Assembly (NCBI GenBank): GCA_036278755.1 | Contig: DASUKL010000125.1 | Location: 1-20,940, forward strand | Length of the DNA: 20,940 nt | Origin: DASUKL01 sp036278755 | GTDB taxonomy: Bacteria; Chloroflexota; Limnocylindria; Limnocylindrales; CSP1-4 | Direction of reading: 5' to 3' | Shown: in pieces, positions 6,772 through 14,143 of the stretch | Layout: every line of letters starts with the position of its first letter | Position numbering within the stretch: the first letter of the stretch is position 1 | The notes under the pieces: generated by a model | Seen by the model: only the letters and a program-made list of their open reading frames with translations | Told to the model about the DNA's origin: nothing | The model's database searches: none | Translations under genes and position numbers: made by a program

Positions 6772-7532
6772 CCCAGGTGGTCCTGCGCGGGGTCGGCCTG
6801 GCCTACGGCGGGCGGGAGGTGCTGGTCGGCGTCGACCTTACCCTCGGGCCCGGGGAGCGGCTGGCCGTGGTCGGGCCCAACGGGGCCGGCAAGTCGAGCC
6901 TCCTGCGCTGCCTGACCGGTCTGGCCGCCGAGGCCCGCGGCAGCGTCGAGCTGGACGGCCGGCCCCTTGCCGTCCTGGGTCGCAGCGGGATCGCCCGACG
7001 GGTGGCCGTCGTGCCCCAGCTGACCATGGTGCCCTTCGCCATGCGGGTGGAGGCCCTGGTGGCCCTCGGACGGATCCCCCACGAGGACCGCTGGCGCGGG
7101 CCTTCCGCGGCCGACACGGCGGCCGTCGAGCGGGCCATCGAGCGGGTCGGCCTCAGTGAGCTGCGGCGGCGCGACGTGCGCCAGCTCTCGCTCGGCGAGC
7201 GGCAGCTGGCCCTGGTGGCCCTGGCCCTGGCCCAGGAGGCGCCGCTGCTGATCCTCGACGAGCCCACCGTCCACCTCGACATCCGCCACCGGGTGCGGAT
7301 CATGGAGCTGCTGGTCCAGCTGGCCGAGCAGGATGGGGTGACCGTGGTGGCGGTCCTCCACGACCTGGCCCTGGCCCGCCATTTCTTCCCCCGTGTGGCC
7401 CTCCTCGACCATGGTCGCCTCGTGGCCGACGGCCCCCCGGACACGGTCCTGGCCCCCGGCCTGGCCGGGCCGGTCTTCGGCGTCGCGCCCGACCTGCTGG
7501 CCGTCGCGGGCGGCACGCCGCTCGGGCTCTGA
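6768..7532 (+). CDS. btuD: Cobalamin ABC transporter ATP-binding protein
   Basis: The ATG at 6768 overlaps the btuC stop (ATGA). The 254-residue product has all ATPase motifs: Walker A GPNGAGKS at 36-43, Q-loop Gln at about 84 (VVPQLTMVPF), signature LSLGERQ at about 140-146, Walker B with catalytic Glu LLILDEPTVHLD at about 160-171, and switch His at about 198 (VLHDLALARHF). The second signature residue Gly of LSGGQ is Leu here, a common variation in this family. The protein drives B12 uptake by the BtuC dimer from the cytoplasmic face. It is the last gene of the B12 operon; no clear terminator follows, and the next promoter begins within 22 bases. Confidence 0.93.
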   Translation: MTQVVLRGVGLAYGGREVLVGVDLTLGPGERLAVVGPNGAGKSSLLRCLTGLAAEARGSVELDGRPLAVLGRSGIARRVAVVPQLTMVPFAMRVEALVALGRIPHEDRWRGPSAADTAAVERAIERVGLSELRRRDVRQLSLGERQLALVALALAQEAPLLILDEPTVHLDIRHRVRIMELLVQLAEQDGVTVVAVLHDLALARHFFPRVALLDHGRLVADGPPDTVLAPGLAGPVFGVAPDLLAVAGGTPLGL

Positions 7533-7553
7533 GCGCTAGGTACTTCTGGGCGT

Positions 7554-7582
7554 TTGACCGCTGGCCCCGGCCCCGATACGCT
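7554..7582 (+). promoter_or_regulatory. Canonical promoter for a leaderless lipoprotein gene
   Basis: TTGACC at 7554-7559 and TACGCT at 7577-7582 are spaced by 17 bp, close to sigma70 consensus. The ATG at 7590 begins 8 nt after the last base of the -10, where transcription would start, so the mRNA probably has no leader. Confidence 0.65.
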
Positions 7583-7589
7583 GGCCCGG

Positions 7590-8420
7590 ATGCAGCGCCG
7601 CCCCCGTGGCCTGCTGGCCGACCGCCGCCCACGGGTCCTTGCCGCCTCCCCGATCACCGTCCTGCCGGCGGCGCTCTGCCTGGTCTCGCTGTGCCTCGCC
7701 GGCTGCGGCTCGTCGCCGGCCACGATCACCATCGCCCCCGGTTCGGCCGTGTCGTCGGCCTCCGGTGCTTCATCGTCCGCCTCGGGCAGCTCGCCCACGG
7801 CCGCCTTGGGGCTCCCCAGCCCGGTGCTCTCGCCCGGCGGCAGCGGTGACACGGGAGGCGGGACCAACACGAGCCCCAGCCAGCCAGCGGCCAGCACGTC
7901 GCCTTCGGCCAGCGCACCGCGCGGCGTCCCGGACGCCACCCCGAACCCGCCTCTGGCCAGCGCCACGCCGCTGCCCAGCGGCTCGGGCGGATCCGGGGGC
8001 AGCGAGGCCGCCTGCACCGGCACGGCCGAGAACCAGGCCTTCTTCGCCTCGGTGGCCGCAGGCGTGAGCTGGACCGTCTACTGCGCCGTCCTGCCGAGCG
8101 GCTGGTATCTCCAGCAGGGCGCCTACCAGCTCGACGGCGGCGGGCAGATGACGGTCACCTACAAGGGTCCGGGCGACGTCCACCTCCAGCTCCAGGAGGG
8201 CGCCTTCTGCAGCGGTGGGGCCGATGCCTGCGCGCCGCACGACACGGTCATCGGGCCGACGGCCTTCGGCGATCGGGACGGCCAGTTGATGGGCCTCACC
8301 CCCGGATATGCCGTGTACGTCAGCCCGGGCGATCCGCCGTCCTGGGCCGCGGCCAGCGTCGATCTCGACGAGGCCACCTTCGTCCGCCTGGTGGCCGCCC
8401 TCCACGCGGTCGGGGCCTGA
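7590..8420 (+). CDS. Secreted Ser/Gly/Pro-rich lipoprotein of unknown function
   Basis: ATG 7590 gives 276 residues. No Shine-Dalgarno is present, but the promoter -10 lies directly upstream, fitting a leaderless start. The frame is open a little further upstream, but that part is the promoter. The N-terminus is basic (MQRRPRGLLADRRPR), followed by a hydrophobic run and a lipobox (SLCLAGC, Cys about 39). About 100 residues of Ser/Ala/Pro/Gly linker follow, then a compact C-terminal domain from about residue 140 with four Cys (AACTGT, VYCAVL, AFCSGG, DACAPH) that could form two disulfides, and a GWYLQQGAYQLDGGGQMTVTYKGPGDVHLQLQEG strand pattern. I do not recognise this domain. It might be a small ligand-binding or envelope-stress domain. 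Convergent with the GcvT-like gene. Confidence 0.78.
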   Translation: MQRRPRGLLADRRPRVLAASPITVLPAALCLVSLCLAGCGSSPATITIAPGSAVSSASGASSSASGSSPTAALGLPSPVLSPGGSGDTGGGTNTSPSQPAASTSPSASAPRGVPDATPNPPLASATPLPSGSGGSGGSEAACTGTAENQAFFASVAAGVSWTVYCAVLPSGWYLQQGAYQLDGGGQMTVTYKGPGDVHLQLQEGAFCSGGADACAPHDTVIGPTAFGDRDGQLMGLTPGYAVYVSPGDPPSWAAASVDLDEATFVRLVAALHAVGA

Positions 8421-8435
8421 GCTCGGGACTCCTCG

Positions 8436-8477
8436 GGCCTGAGCCTGGCCTTCGGGCTTTCGGGTCGCCCTCAGGCC
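8436..8477. terminator. Inverted repeat between convergent genes, possible bidirectional terminator
   Basis: GGCCTGAG (8436-8443) and CTCAGGCC (8470-8477) are perfect complements around a 26-nt GC-rich loop that can fold further. A second copy of GGCCTGAG lies at 8414-8421. The right arm covers the stop of the minus-strand gene. There is no T-tract. Confidence 0.4.
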
Positions 8478-9664
8478 TTCTTGCGGGGCGGGTCGAAGAA
8501 CGGCAGGGGCACGACCATCGCGCCCACCGGGCCGCGGCGCCCGGCCACCGTCCACTCCACCTCGAGCTGGGTGCCCGGCGCCTCGAAGCGGGACGGGACC
8601 GAGGCCAGGGCGACCATCTCCTTGCGCATCGGGCTCCAGCCCAGGCTCGTCGCCCGGCCGACGTGGCGGCCGTGGCTCAGGATCGGCACGGCCGTGCGCG
8701 AGACCTCCGGCGCGATGCTGGGCGTCAGGCCGTGCTCCGCGAAGCGGGCTGCGATGTCGTCCCAGGAGAGCCGCAGGCCCACCAGGCGTCGAGCCGGTCC
8801 GCCGGCCGATCGCTCGGCGCGCAGGGCCTCGCAGCCGACGAAGGGCGCGTCCTTGTCGAGGGCCACGAGCCGGCCCAGCCCGATCTCTGTGGGGCTGTAG
8901 CGCTCCTCGGGCGCCAGGGCCTGGCGGGAGCTCGTGTAGTCCACTTCGATGAGGATGAGGCCGGCCTCCAGGCGGGCCACGTCGAGGGCCAGCATGCCGG
9001 CTGGGCGGAGGCCATACGGCGCGCCGGCGGCCATGAGGGCATCCCAGACTTCGGGCGCGGCGGGGGCCGGGATCCATAGCTCGTAGCCCAGGTCCCCGGT
9101 GTAGCCGGTGCGGCTGACGTCGATGTCGTGGCCGGCCAGGCGTGAGGCCCGGCGACGGTAGTAGCGCAGGTCGGCCCAGTCCTCGCCGCTGGCCGCTTCG
9201 AGCACGTCGCGAGCGCGCGGCCCCTGGAGGGCCACCGCGGCGACCGACTCGCTGATCTCCTCGATGCGGACGTCGAGCCCGCCGGCATTGAGCTCGAACC
9301 AGCGCAGCTGGGGGTCGGCCGCGGTCCAGCGCCAGGCGTGCTCGTCGAGCCGGGCGATCGTGCCGTCGTCGATGACCTTGCCGTCCTCGTCGCACCAGGG
9401 CGTGTAGGCCACCTGGCCCACGGCCAGGCGACTCGCGTCGCGGGTCACGATGCGATCGACGAGGCGCCCGGCGTCGGGACCTTCGAGCCGATACTTGTAC
9501 AGCGGCGAGACGTCGATGAGCGCCGCGGCCTCGCGGATGGCGTTGTACTCGATGGCCAGGCTGTCGGCGTAGGCGCTGGCCGCGAAGTAGCCCGACCAAT
9601 CGCGCCAGGCGAGCTTCTGGTTCAGGGCCGCGGTGCGACCATGGAACGGCGTGCCGATCGTCAT
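8471..9664 (-). CDS. GcvT-like folate-dependent aminomethyltransferase/demethylase family protein
   Basis: ATG 9664 (MTIGTPFHGRTAALNQ) is preferred over an ATG seven codons upstream because family proteins begin near here and CATACT stands 6 nt before it, consistent with leaderless initiation. The product is 397 residues. Key blocks are EYNAIREAAALIDVSPLYKYRLEGPDA, LVDRIVTRDASRLAVGQVAYTPWCDEDGKVIDDGT with the conserved Asp pair of the folate-binding site, GPRARDVLEA, SRTGYTGDLGYELWIP, and a C-terminal barrel with GATSLGWSPMRK-like sequence. These place it in the COG0404 family, which includes the glycine cleavage T-protein, DmdA and dimethylglycine/sarcosine demethylases. No gcvH or gcvP lies nearby, so a stand-alone methyl- or aminomethyl-transfer to tetrahydrofolate is more likely than glycine cleavage. 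The substrate is unknown. Confidence 0.87.
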   Translation of the reverse strand: MTIGTPFHGRTAALNQKLAWRDWSGYFAASAYADSLAIEYNAIREAAALIDVSPLYKYRLEGPDAGRLVDRIVTRDASRLAVGQVAYTPWCDEDGKVIDDGTIARLDEHAWRWTAADPQLRWFELNAGGLDVRIEEISESVAAVALQGPRARDVLEAASGEDWADLRYYRRRASRLAGHDIDVSRTGYTGDLGYELWIPAPAAPEVWDALMAAGAPYGLRPAGMLALDVARLEAGLILIEVDYTSSRQALAPEERYSPTEIGLGRLVALDKDAPFVGCEALRAERSAGGPARRLVGLRLSWDDIAARFAEHGLTPSIAPEVSRTAVPILSHGRHVGRATSLGWSPMRKEMVALASVPSRFEAPGTQLEVEWTVAGRRGPVGAMVVPLPFFDPPRKKA

Positions 9665-9733
9665 GGCCTGAGTATGACGGGGCACCAGGATGGGCCGCTG
9701 GGCGGCTCAGGTCGCCGGGCTGCCGGGCCTGCC

Positions 9734-9827
9734 GTTCGTCTCGGTCGCCGGCCCGCGGGGGCTGTTGTTCCCCATGGCCGCCGGGCCGCCCGGGCTGTTC
9801 GCCTCGGTCGCCGGCCCGCGGGGGCTG
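9734..9827. repeat. 31-bp direct repeat, two copies, period 63 bp
   Basis: Copies at 9734-9764 and 9797-9827 differ at one base and share the GC-palindromic core CGCCGGCCCGCGGGGGCTG. The sequence left of each copy is also similar, so the original unit was probably the full 63 bp. Confidence 0.85.
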
Positions 9828-10122
9828 CAGTTCCCTGTGCCGTCGACCTGGCTGTGCGCGATCCGGCCTGATCCGGGTCCGGTGGCGGTCCGCCAGTCGC
9901 TTTGCTCACGGCTTTACGCGATCACGTTCGCCTCGGGGCGTCGCGCGGGCAGTTCGCGGCCGGCCCGCCCCCTTTCTGGTCGGCCATCGCGGACATCCGC
10001 GCGTCTGCCCGTCCCGGACTGACGCGCTGTTCGGCCATGGCGGGATCTCGTCGTCATGCGACCGTCGATTTCGACGTTGGCGCCCTGGACCGTACGTGAT
10101 CGCGAACTTGTGTCGACGACGG

Positions 10123-10250
10123 GCGACCTCACGGTCGAATCTGGGCGTCCTTCGCGGGCGCGCTGGCCACAGGCGTCCTTCGCGGGCCGAGCATGGCGAC
10201 CTCACGGCCGAGTCTGGGCGCTCTCCGCCGCGCGCGGCCACAGGCGCCTT
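10123..10250. repeat. About 55-bp direct repeat, two diverged copies
   Basis: The first copy begins at 10123 and the second at 10196. Both start GCGACCTCACGG, continue to TCTGGGCG, and end with GGCCACAGGCG at 10165 and 10236, with a two-base length difference. Inside and just after the first copy a 16-mer, GGCGTCCTTCGCGGGC, occurs twice (10144-10159 and 10172-10187). Confidence 0.85.
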
Positions 10251-10300
10251 TACGCGATCAGATTCGATCGGCGGCCTCGATCGCGCGCGTCCGTTCGACG

Positions 10301-10380
10301 ATCGCGTGATGTCGTGCGTCTGGCGAATGGAGACGGACGGGATGTTCACCCATCGCGTGAACTGGTGTGTCTGGCGTATC
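10301..10380. repeat. 29-bp imperfect direct repeat, period 51 bp
   Basis: 10301-10329 and 10352-10380 begin ATCGCGTGA and share GTCTGGCG near the end, with 23 of 29 bases identical by eye. Confidence 0.7.
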
Positions 10381-10447
10381 GAACGACCGACGCCAGCGCC
10401 GCGGATCGAACGTGATCGCGAATTGCCGTCGGTAAACGAGGCCGATC

Positions 10448-10483
10448 GGTATCCGCCCCGGTATCCGCCCCGGGATCCGCCTC
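10448..10483. repeat. Three 12-bp tandem repeats upstream of the first oxidoreductase gene
   Basis: GGTATCCGCCCC at 10448 and 10460 is perfect; GGGATCCGCCTC at 10472 differs at two bases. A decayed fourth unit may follow. The array ends about 85 bp before the ATG at 10569. Confidence 0.9.
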
Positions 10484-10508
10484 GGAGCCGCAGGAGGGGC
10501 CCGTCGGC

Positions 10509-10541
10509 TAGAGTCTGCATAGCGGCTATCCAGCCTGCATA
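10509..10541 (+). promoter_or_regulatory. Possible promoter/operator of the PYROXD2-like pair
   Basis: TAGAGT at 10509-10514 resembles the TAGACT boxes before other genes in this window. Directly after it, ATAGCGGCTAT (10519-10529) is a short palindrome flanked by two TGCATA words (10516-10521 and 10536-10541), suggesting an operator. No convincing -35 was found. Confidence 0.35.
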
Positions 10542-10568
10542 CGCCGACGGGATGCGAGTGGAGATCGG

Positions 10569-12242
10569 ATGACGGAGCGCTACGACGCCGTGATCGTGGG
10601 CGGCGGCCACAACGGCCTGACCGCGGCTGCCTACCTCGCCCGGGCCGGCTGGCGGACGCTCGTCCTCGAGCGGCGCCACGTCCTGGGCGGCGCGGCGGTG
10701 ACCGAGGAGATCGTGCCCGGTTACCGCTTCAGCGTCTGCTCCTACGTCGTCTCGCTGCTCCGGCCAGAGATCATCCGCGAGCTGGATCTGGCCCGCCATG
10801 GCCTCCAGATCCTGCCCCTCGACGGCACGTTCACGCCGCTCCCCGAGGGCACCCCGGGCGGCTACCTGTGGCGGACCGACGACCACGCCCACACCCGCCG
10901 CGAGCTGCGTCGCTGGTCGGCCCGGGATGCTGAGGCCTACGAGGAGTACGGCCGCCTCATGGTGGAGATGGCGCGCTTCATCAAGCCCATCCTCTCGGTC
11001 GTCCCGCCCGACCCGACGGCCCTCGACCCCCGCCCCTTCCTGCCCCTGGGCGGCCTCGCGCGGGCCTTCGCCGCCCTGCCCCAGCGCGAACAGGCCGTCT
11101 TCGTCCAGCTCATGACGATGAGCGCAGCCGACTTCCTCGACCAGTGGTTCGAGACGGACCCGCTCAAAGCCACGATGTCGGCGTCGGGCATCATCGGCAC
11201 CTTCCAGGGCATCCGCTCGCCGGGCACGGCCTACGTCCTGCTCCACCACTACATGGGCGAGATCGACGGCGCCTTCCGAGCCTGGGGCATCCCCCGCGGC
11301 GGCACGGGAGCCATCAGCCTGGCCATCGCCGCAGCAGCCCGCGAAGCGGGCGCCGAGATCCGCACCGAGGCCCCCGTGGCCGCCATCCGCACGACCGACG
11401 ATCGGGCCACCGGGGTCGTCCTGGACTCCGGCGAAGAGATCGAGGCCGGCGCGGTGCTCAGCTCGGCCGACCCCAACGTGACCTTCCTCAAGCTCCTGGA
11501 GCCGGGCGCCTTGGAACCCGATTTCGAGGCCCACGTGCGGGCCTACCGCTTCCGCGGATCGTCGGGCAAGGTCAACCTGGCCCTCGATGCGCTGCCCGAC
11601 TTCCGCTGCCTGCCCGGCCCCGGGGAGCACTTGCGCGGAGCCATCAGCCTCTCGCCCTCGGTGGCCTGGATGGAGCAGGCCTACGACGAGGCCAAGTACG
11701 GCGCCTTCAGCCATCGGCCCTACGTCGACATCGTCATCCCCACCCTGGTCGACCCCGCCATGGCTCCGCCGGGCAAGCACACCATGAGCTGCTTCGTCCA
11801 GTACGCGCCCTACGACCTGGCCGCCGGCACCGTCTGGGACGACGCCCGCCGGGAGGCCTTCGGTGACACGGTCATCGACACCATCGCCGAGTTCGCGCCC
11901 AACATCCGCGACATCGTGGTCGGTCGCCAGGTCCTCACCCCCTTCGACCTGGAGCGCGAGTTCGGTCTGACCGGCGGCAACATCTTCCAGGGCGAGCTGA
12001 GCCTGGAGCAGCTCTTCTTCAACCGGCCCGTGCCGGGCTGGGCCCGCTATCGGACCCCAGTGCGCGACCTCTGGCTGTGCGGCTCGGCGACCCATCCGGG
12101 CGGCGGGATCATGGGCGCACCCGGGAGGCTGGCCGCCCTGGAGCTCCTCGGCAGCCGACGCGCAGGCCTGGGTCAGGGCCGACGGGCGAGCCTGAGCCGC
12201 ACCCTGCGCGACGGCCTGCGGCGATCGAGCCAGGCGGCCTGA
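10569..12242 (+). CDS. PYROXD2-like FAD-dependent oxidoreductase (phytoene dehydrogenase-related), first of a pair
   Basis: The ATG at 10569 follows GGAG with a 5-nt spacing and gives 557 residues. The N-terminus is a Rossmann dinucleotide-binding fold, YDAVIVGGGHNGLTAAAYLARAGWRTLVLERR, then LGGAAVTEE, as in phytoene-desaturase-type flavoproteins. The GGGHNGL form of the loop, the mid region IDGAFRAWGIPRGGTGAISLAIAAAAREAGAEI and the C-terminal LWLCGSATHPGGGIMGAPGRLAA point to the PYROXD2 subgroup rather than a true carotenoid desaturase. No crtB or other carotenoid gene lies beside it. A basic, low-complexity tail (SRRAGLGQGRRASLSR) follows the last conserved block. The stop overlaps the start of a second family member. 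The substrate is unknown. Confidence 0.88.
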   Translation: MTERYDAVIVGGGHNGLTAAAYLARAGWRTLVLERRHVLGGAAVTEEIVPGYRFSVCSYVVSLLRPEIIRELDLARHGLQILPLDGTFTPLPEGTPGGYLWRTDDHAHTRRELRRWSARDAEAYEEYGRLMVEMARFIKPILSVVPPDPTALDPRPFLPLGGLARAFAALPQREQAVFVQLMTMSAADFLDQWFETDPLKATMSASGIIGTFQGIRSPGTAYVLLHHYMGEIDGAFRAWGIPRGGTGAISLAIAAAAREAGAEIRTEAPVAAIRTTDDRATGVVLDSGEEIEAGAVLSSADPNVTFLKLLEPGALEPDFEAHVRAYRFRGSSGKVNLALDALPDFRCLPGPGEHLRGAISLSPSVAWMEQAYDEAKYGAFSHRPYVDIVIPTLVDPAMAPPGKHTMSCFVQYAPYDLAAGTVWDDARREAFGDTVIDTIAEFAPNIRDIVVGRQVLTPFDLEREFGLTGGNIFQGELSLEQLFFNRPVPGWARYRTPVRDLWLCGSATHPGGGIMGAPGRLAALELLGSRRAGLGQGRRASLSRTLRDGLRRSSQAA

Positions 12243-14086
12243 TGGTCGTCGAAGCACCCGCCAAGCCCGATACGGACGCCGCGGTCCCCACGCCCGAAGG
12301 CGCGGCCCCCGCGCCCGAGCCCGACGCCCTGGCCGGACCCGCGCCCGCCACGCCCGAGCCCGACGCCCTGTCCGGCCCCGCCATCGCCCCCGCCCGCCCG
12401 GGCTGGGATGCCATCGTCGTCGGCGGCGGTCACAACGGCCTCGTGGCGGGCGCCTACCTGGCCCGGGCCGGCCTGCGGACCCTGATCCTCGAACGCCGCC
12501 AGCAGGTCGGCGGGCAGGCCGCCACCGACGAGCTACAGCCCGGCGTGCGTGTGCCCACCCTGGCCCACACCGTGGGTCGCCTGCGACCCTCCGTGGCCAG
12601 CGACCTCCGGCTCCAGGAGCACGGTCTCCGTCTGATCCAGTCCGAGGCCCGGGCCTGCCTGCCCCTGGCCGACGGTCGCTCTCTGACCCTCTGGGCCGAC
12701 ACGGCCCGCACGGCCGACGAGATCCGCCCATTTTCCGCCCCGGACGCTGCCGCCTGGCCCGACTTCGATCGCCGGGTCCGTGCCCTGGGGGGCTACGCCG
12801 CCAGGCTTGCGGCGACGACCCCGCCCGACCTCGGCGCCCCCTCCGCCTTCGACGCCCTGGCCGGCCTCCGCCTGGGCCTGGGCTACCGCGGCCTGGGGCG
12901 CGACGACGCGCAGGCCCTCTTCCGCTGGCTGCCGATGGCCGTGGCGGACCTCGTGGCCGAGTCGTTCGAGAGCGAAGCGCTGCGGGCTCTCCTGGCCTGG
13001 CGGGGCGTGGCCCTCACGGCCATGGGACCCCGGGCGGCGGGCAGCGGCGCGGTCTTCCTGGGCGACGCCGCGGGCCCCGATGCGGGAGCGGCCGGGCAGG
13101 CCGTGATCGCCATCGGCGGGCCCGGAGCGCTGGCCGAGGCCCTGGCTGCGGCTGCCCGGGCCTTCGGGGCGACCATCCGCACGGGGGCGGAGGTCGTCGG
13201 CGTCACGGCCCGCGACGGCACGGTCAGCGGGGTCGTGCTCGCCTCCGGCGAGGAGATCGAGGCCCCCATCGTGGCCTCGGGCCTGGACCCCCGGCGGACC
13301 CTCCTCGAGCTGGTCGACCCGGCCCTCCTGGGCCCCACCCTCCGTTGGCGGGCAGCCAACATCCGCCAGCCCGGCCGGACGGCCAAGGTCAACCTCGTCC
13401 TCGACGGCCTGCCGCCCTTCGCCGGTTCGGAGCCCTCAGGCTCGCGGCCTACGGGCTCGGTGAACCGGGGCTCGGTGTCAACGGGTCCGGCGGGCGCTGG
13501 AGGCTCGAGCGCGCCGGATCGTCGGCTCCGCGGCCGGATCCTCCTGGCCCCCACGATCGACGATCTCGAGCGAGCGGCCGACGCCGGACGGACGGGTCGG
13601 CTGCCGGACGGACCCGCGCTGGCCGTCGAGGCCACGATCCCCACCCTCCTCGACCCGAGCCTCGCCCCGGCGGGCGTGCACGTCGTCAGCGCCGTCGTGC
13701 ACGGCGTGCCGCACGACCTGGCCGAGGGCAGCTGGGATCAGCCCGCACGCGAGCGCCTGGGCGACGCGGTCGTGGCCGCCTTCGAGGCCGTGGCGCCCGG
13801 GTTCGGGGCTCGACTCCGAGCGCGGCAGATCATCGTCCCTATCGACCTCGAGGCCGAGTACGGGCTGGGCGGCGGGCACCCTCTCCACGCCGAGCCGGGG
13901 CTGGACCAGTGGTTCGCCTGGCGGCCACTCCTGGGCTCAGCGCGCTATCGGCTGCCGCTGCCGGGCCTCTACCTCGTGGGCTCGGGAGCCCACCCCGGTG
14001 GCGGCCTGACCGGCGGTCCGGGGGCCAACGCGGCCCGCGAGATCCTGGCCGACGCGCGCCACCCGTCTCGGCGCCGTCGCGACTGA
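12242..14086 (+). CDS. PYROXD2-like FAD-dependent oxidoreductase, diverged second copy
   Basis: The ATG at 12242 shares its A with the stop of the first copy (TGATG), which implies coupled translation. The product is 614 residues. A Pro/Ala-rich N-terminal extension of about 60 residues contains a duplicated PEPDAL(A/S)GPA phrase. Then comes WDAIVVGGGHNGLVAGAYLARAGLRTLILERR and VGGQAATDE. The C-terminus has LYLVGSGAHPGGGLTGGPGANAAREIL, matching the first copy block for block. Compared with the first copy there is an inserted Gly/Ser/Thr-rich stretch of about 30 residues (about 13425-13515). Some conserved positions differ (for example fewer aromatic residues in the middle), so the two probably form a heteromer or act on related substrates. 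Confidence 0.85.
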   Translation: MVVEAPAKPDTDAAVPTPEGAAPAPEPDALAGPAPATPEPDALSGPAIAPARPGWDAIVVGGGHNGLVAGAYLARAGLRTLILERRQQVGGQAATDELQPGVRVPTLAHTVGRLRPSVASDLRLQEHGLRLIQSEARACLPLADGRSLTLWADTARTADEIRPFSAPDAAAWPDFDRRVRALGGYAARLAATTPPDLGAPSAFDALAGLRLGLGYRGLGRDDAQALFRWLPMAVADLVAESFESEALRALLAWRGVALTAMGPRAAGSGAVFLGDAAGPDAGAAGQAVIAIGGPGALAEALAAAARAFGATIRTGAEVVGVTARDGTVSGVVLASGEEIEAPIVASGLDPRRTLLELVDPALLGPTLRWRAANIRQPGRTAKVNLVLDGLPPFAGSEPSGSRPTGSVNRGSVSTGPAGAGGSSAPDRRLRGRILLAPTIDDLERAADAGRTGRLPDGPALAVEATIPTLLDPSLAPAGVHVVSAVVHGVPHDLAEGSWDQPARERLGDAVVAAFEAVAPGFGARLRARQIIVPIDLEAEYGLGGGHPLHAEPGLDQWFAWRPLLGSARYRLPLPGLYLVGSGAHPGGGLTGGPGANAAREILADARHPSRRRRD

Positions 14087-14096
14087 CGCGCGGCCG

Positions 14097-14124
14097 CCCC
14101 GAGCTGAGTCCCTCAGCGGCGGGG
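14097..14124. terminator. Hairpin between convergent genes
   Basis: CCCCG (14097-14101) pairs with CGGGG (14120-14124), and CTGAG (14104-14108) pairs with CTCAG (14112-14116) around a TCC loop, with a small internal loop. It lies between the stops of the second oxidoreductase and the YidB-like gene. No T-tract follows in either direction. Confidence 0.45.
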
Positions 14125-14143
14125 ATCGACGCCCCCTGGGCGC

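Larger units (their letters stand above)
9665..10568. other. About 0.9-kb non-coding, repeat-rich region
   Basis: No frame here gives a recognisable protein, and the open frames have unnatural composition (Arg/Pro/Ala-rich) with no ribosome binding site. Instead there are two-copy direct repeats with periods 63, 73 and 51 bp, an inverted ten-base word (CGCGATCACG at 9917; CGTGATCGCG at 10095 and 10411), and a 12-bp tandem array at the right end. The part from about 10250 to 10440 is visibly less GC-rich than its surroundings. It probably consists of decayed intergenic repeats or a degraded mobile relic, ending in the promoter and leader of the next gene. Confidence 0.7.

Noticed and set aside
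9690..10022. Short frames over the 63-bp repeats that translate into 21-residue repeats
   Set aside because: The period 63 is divisible by three, so any frame appears to encode a repeat protein. No start signal or domain supports translation.
9734..10380. CRISPR array
   Set aside because: Repeat units differ in sequence and period (63, 73, 51 bp), each occurs only about twice, spacers are not uniform and no cas gene is present.
9906..12731. A 941-codon open frame on the minus strand opposite the oxidoreductase genes and the repeat region
   Set aside because: It mirrors the codon bias of the genuine plus-strand genes. The translation is low-complexity Arg/Gly/Ala/His sequence without any family motif, and it runs straight through the non-coding repeat region.
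10569..14086. Carotenoid biosynthesis cluster
   Set aside because: Although the proteins are phytoene-desaturase-like, no crtB, crtE or crtY type gene is nearby and the motif details fit PYROXD2 better.
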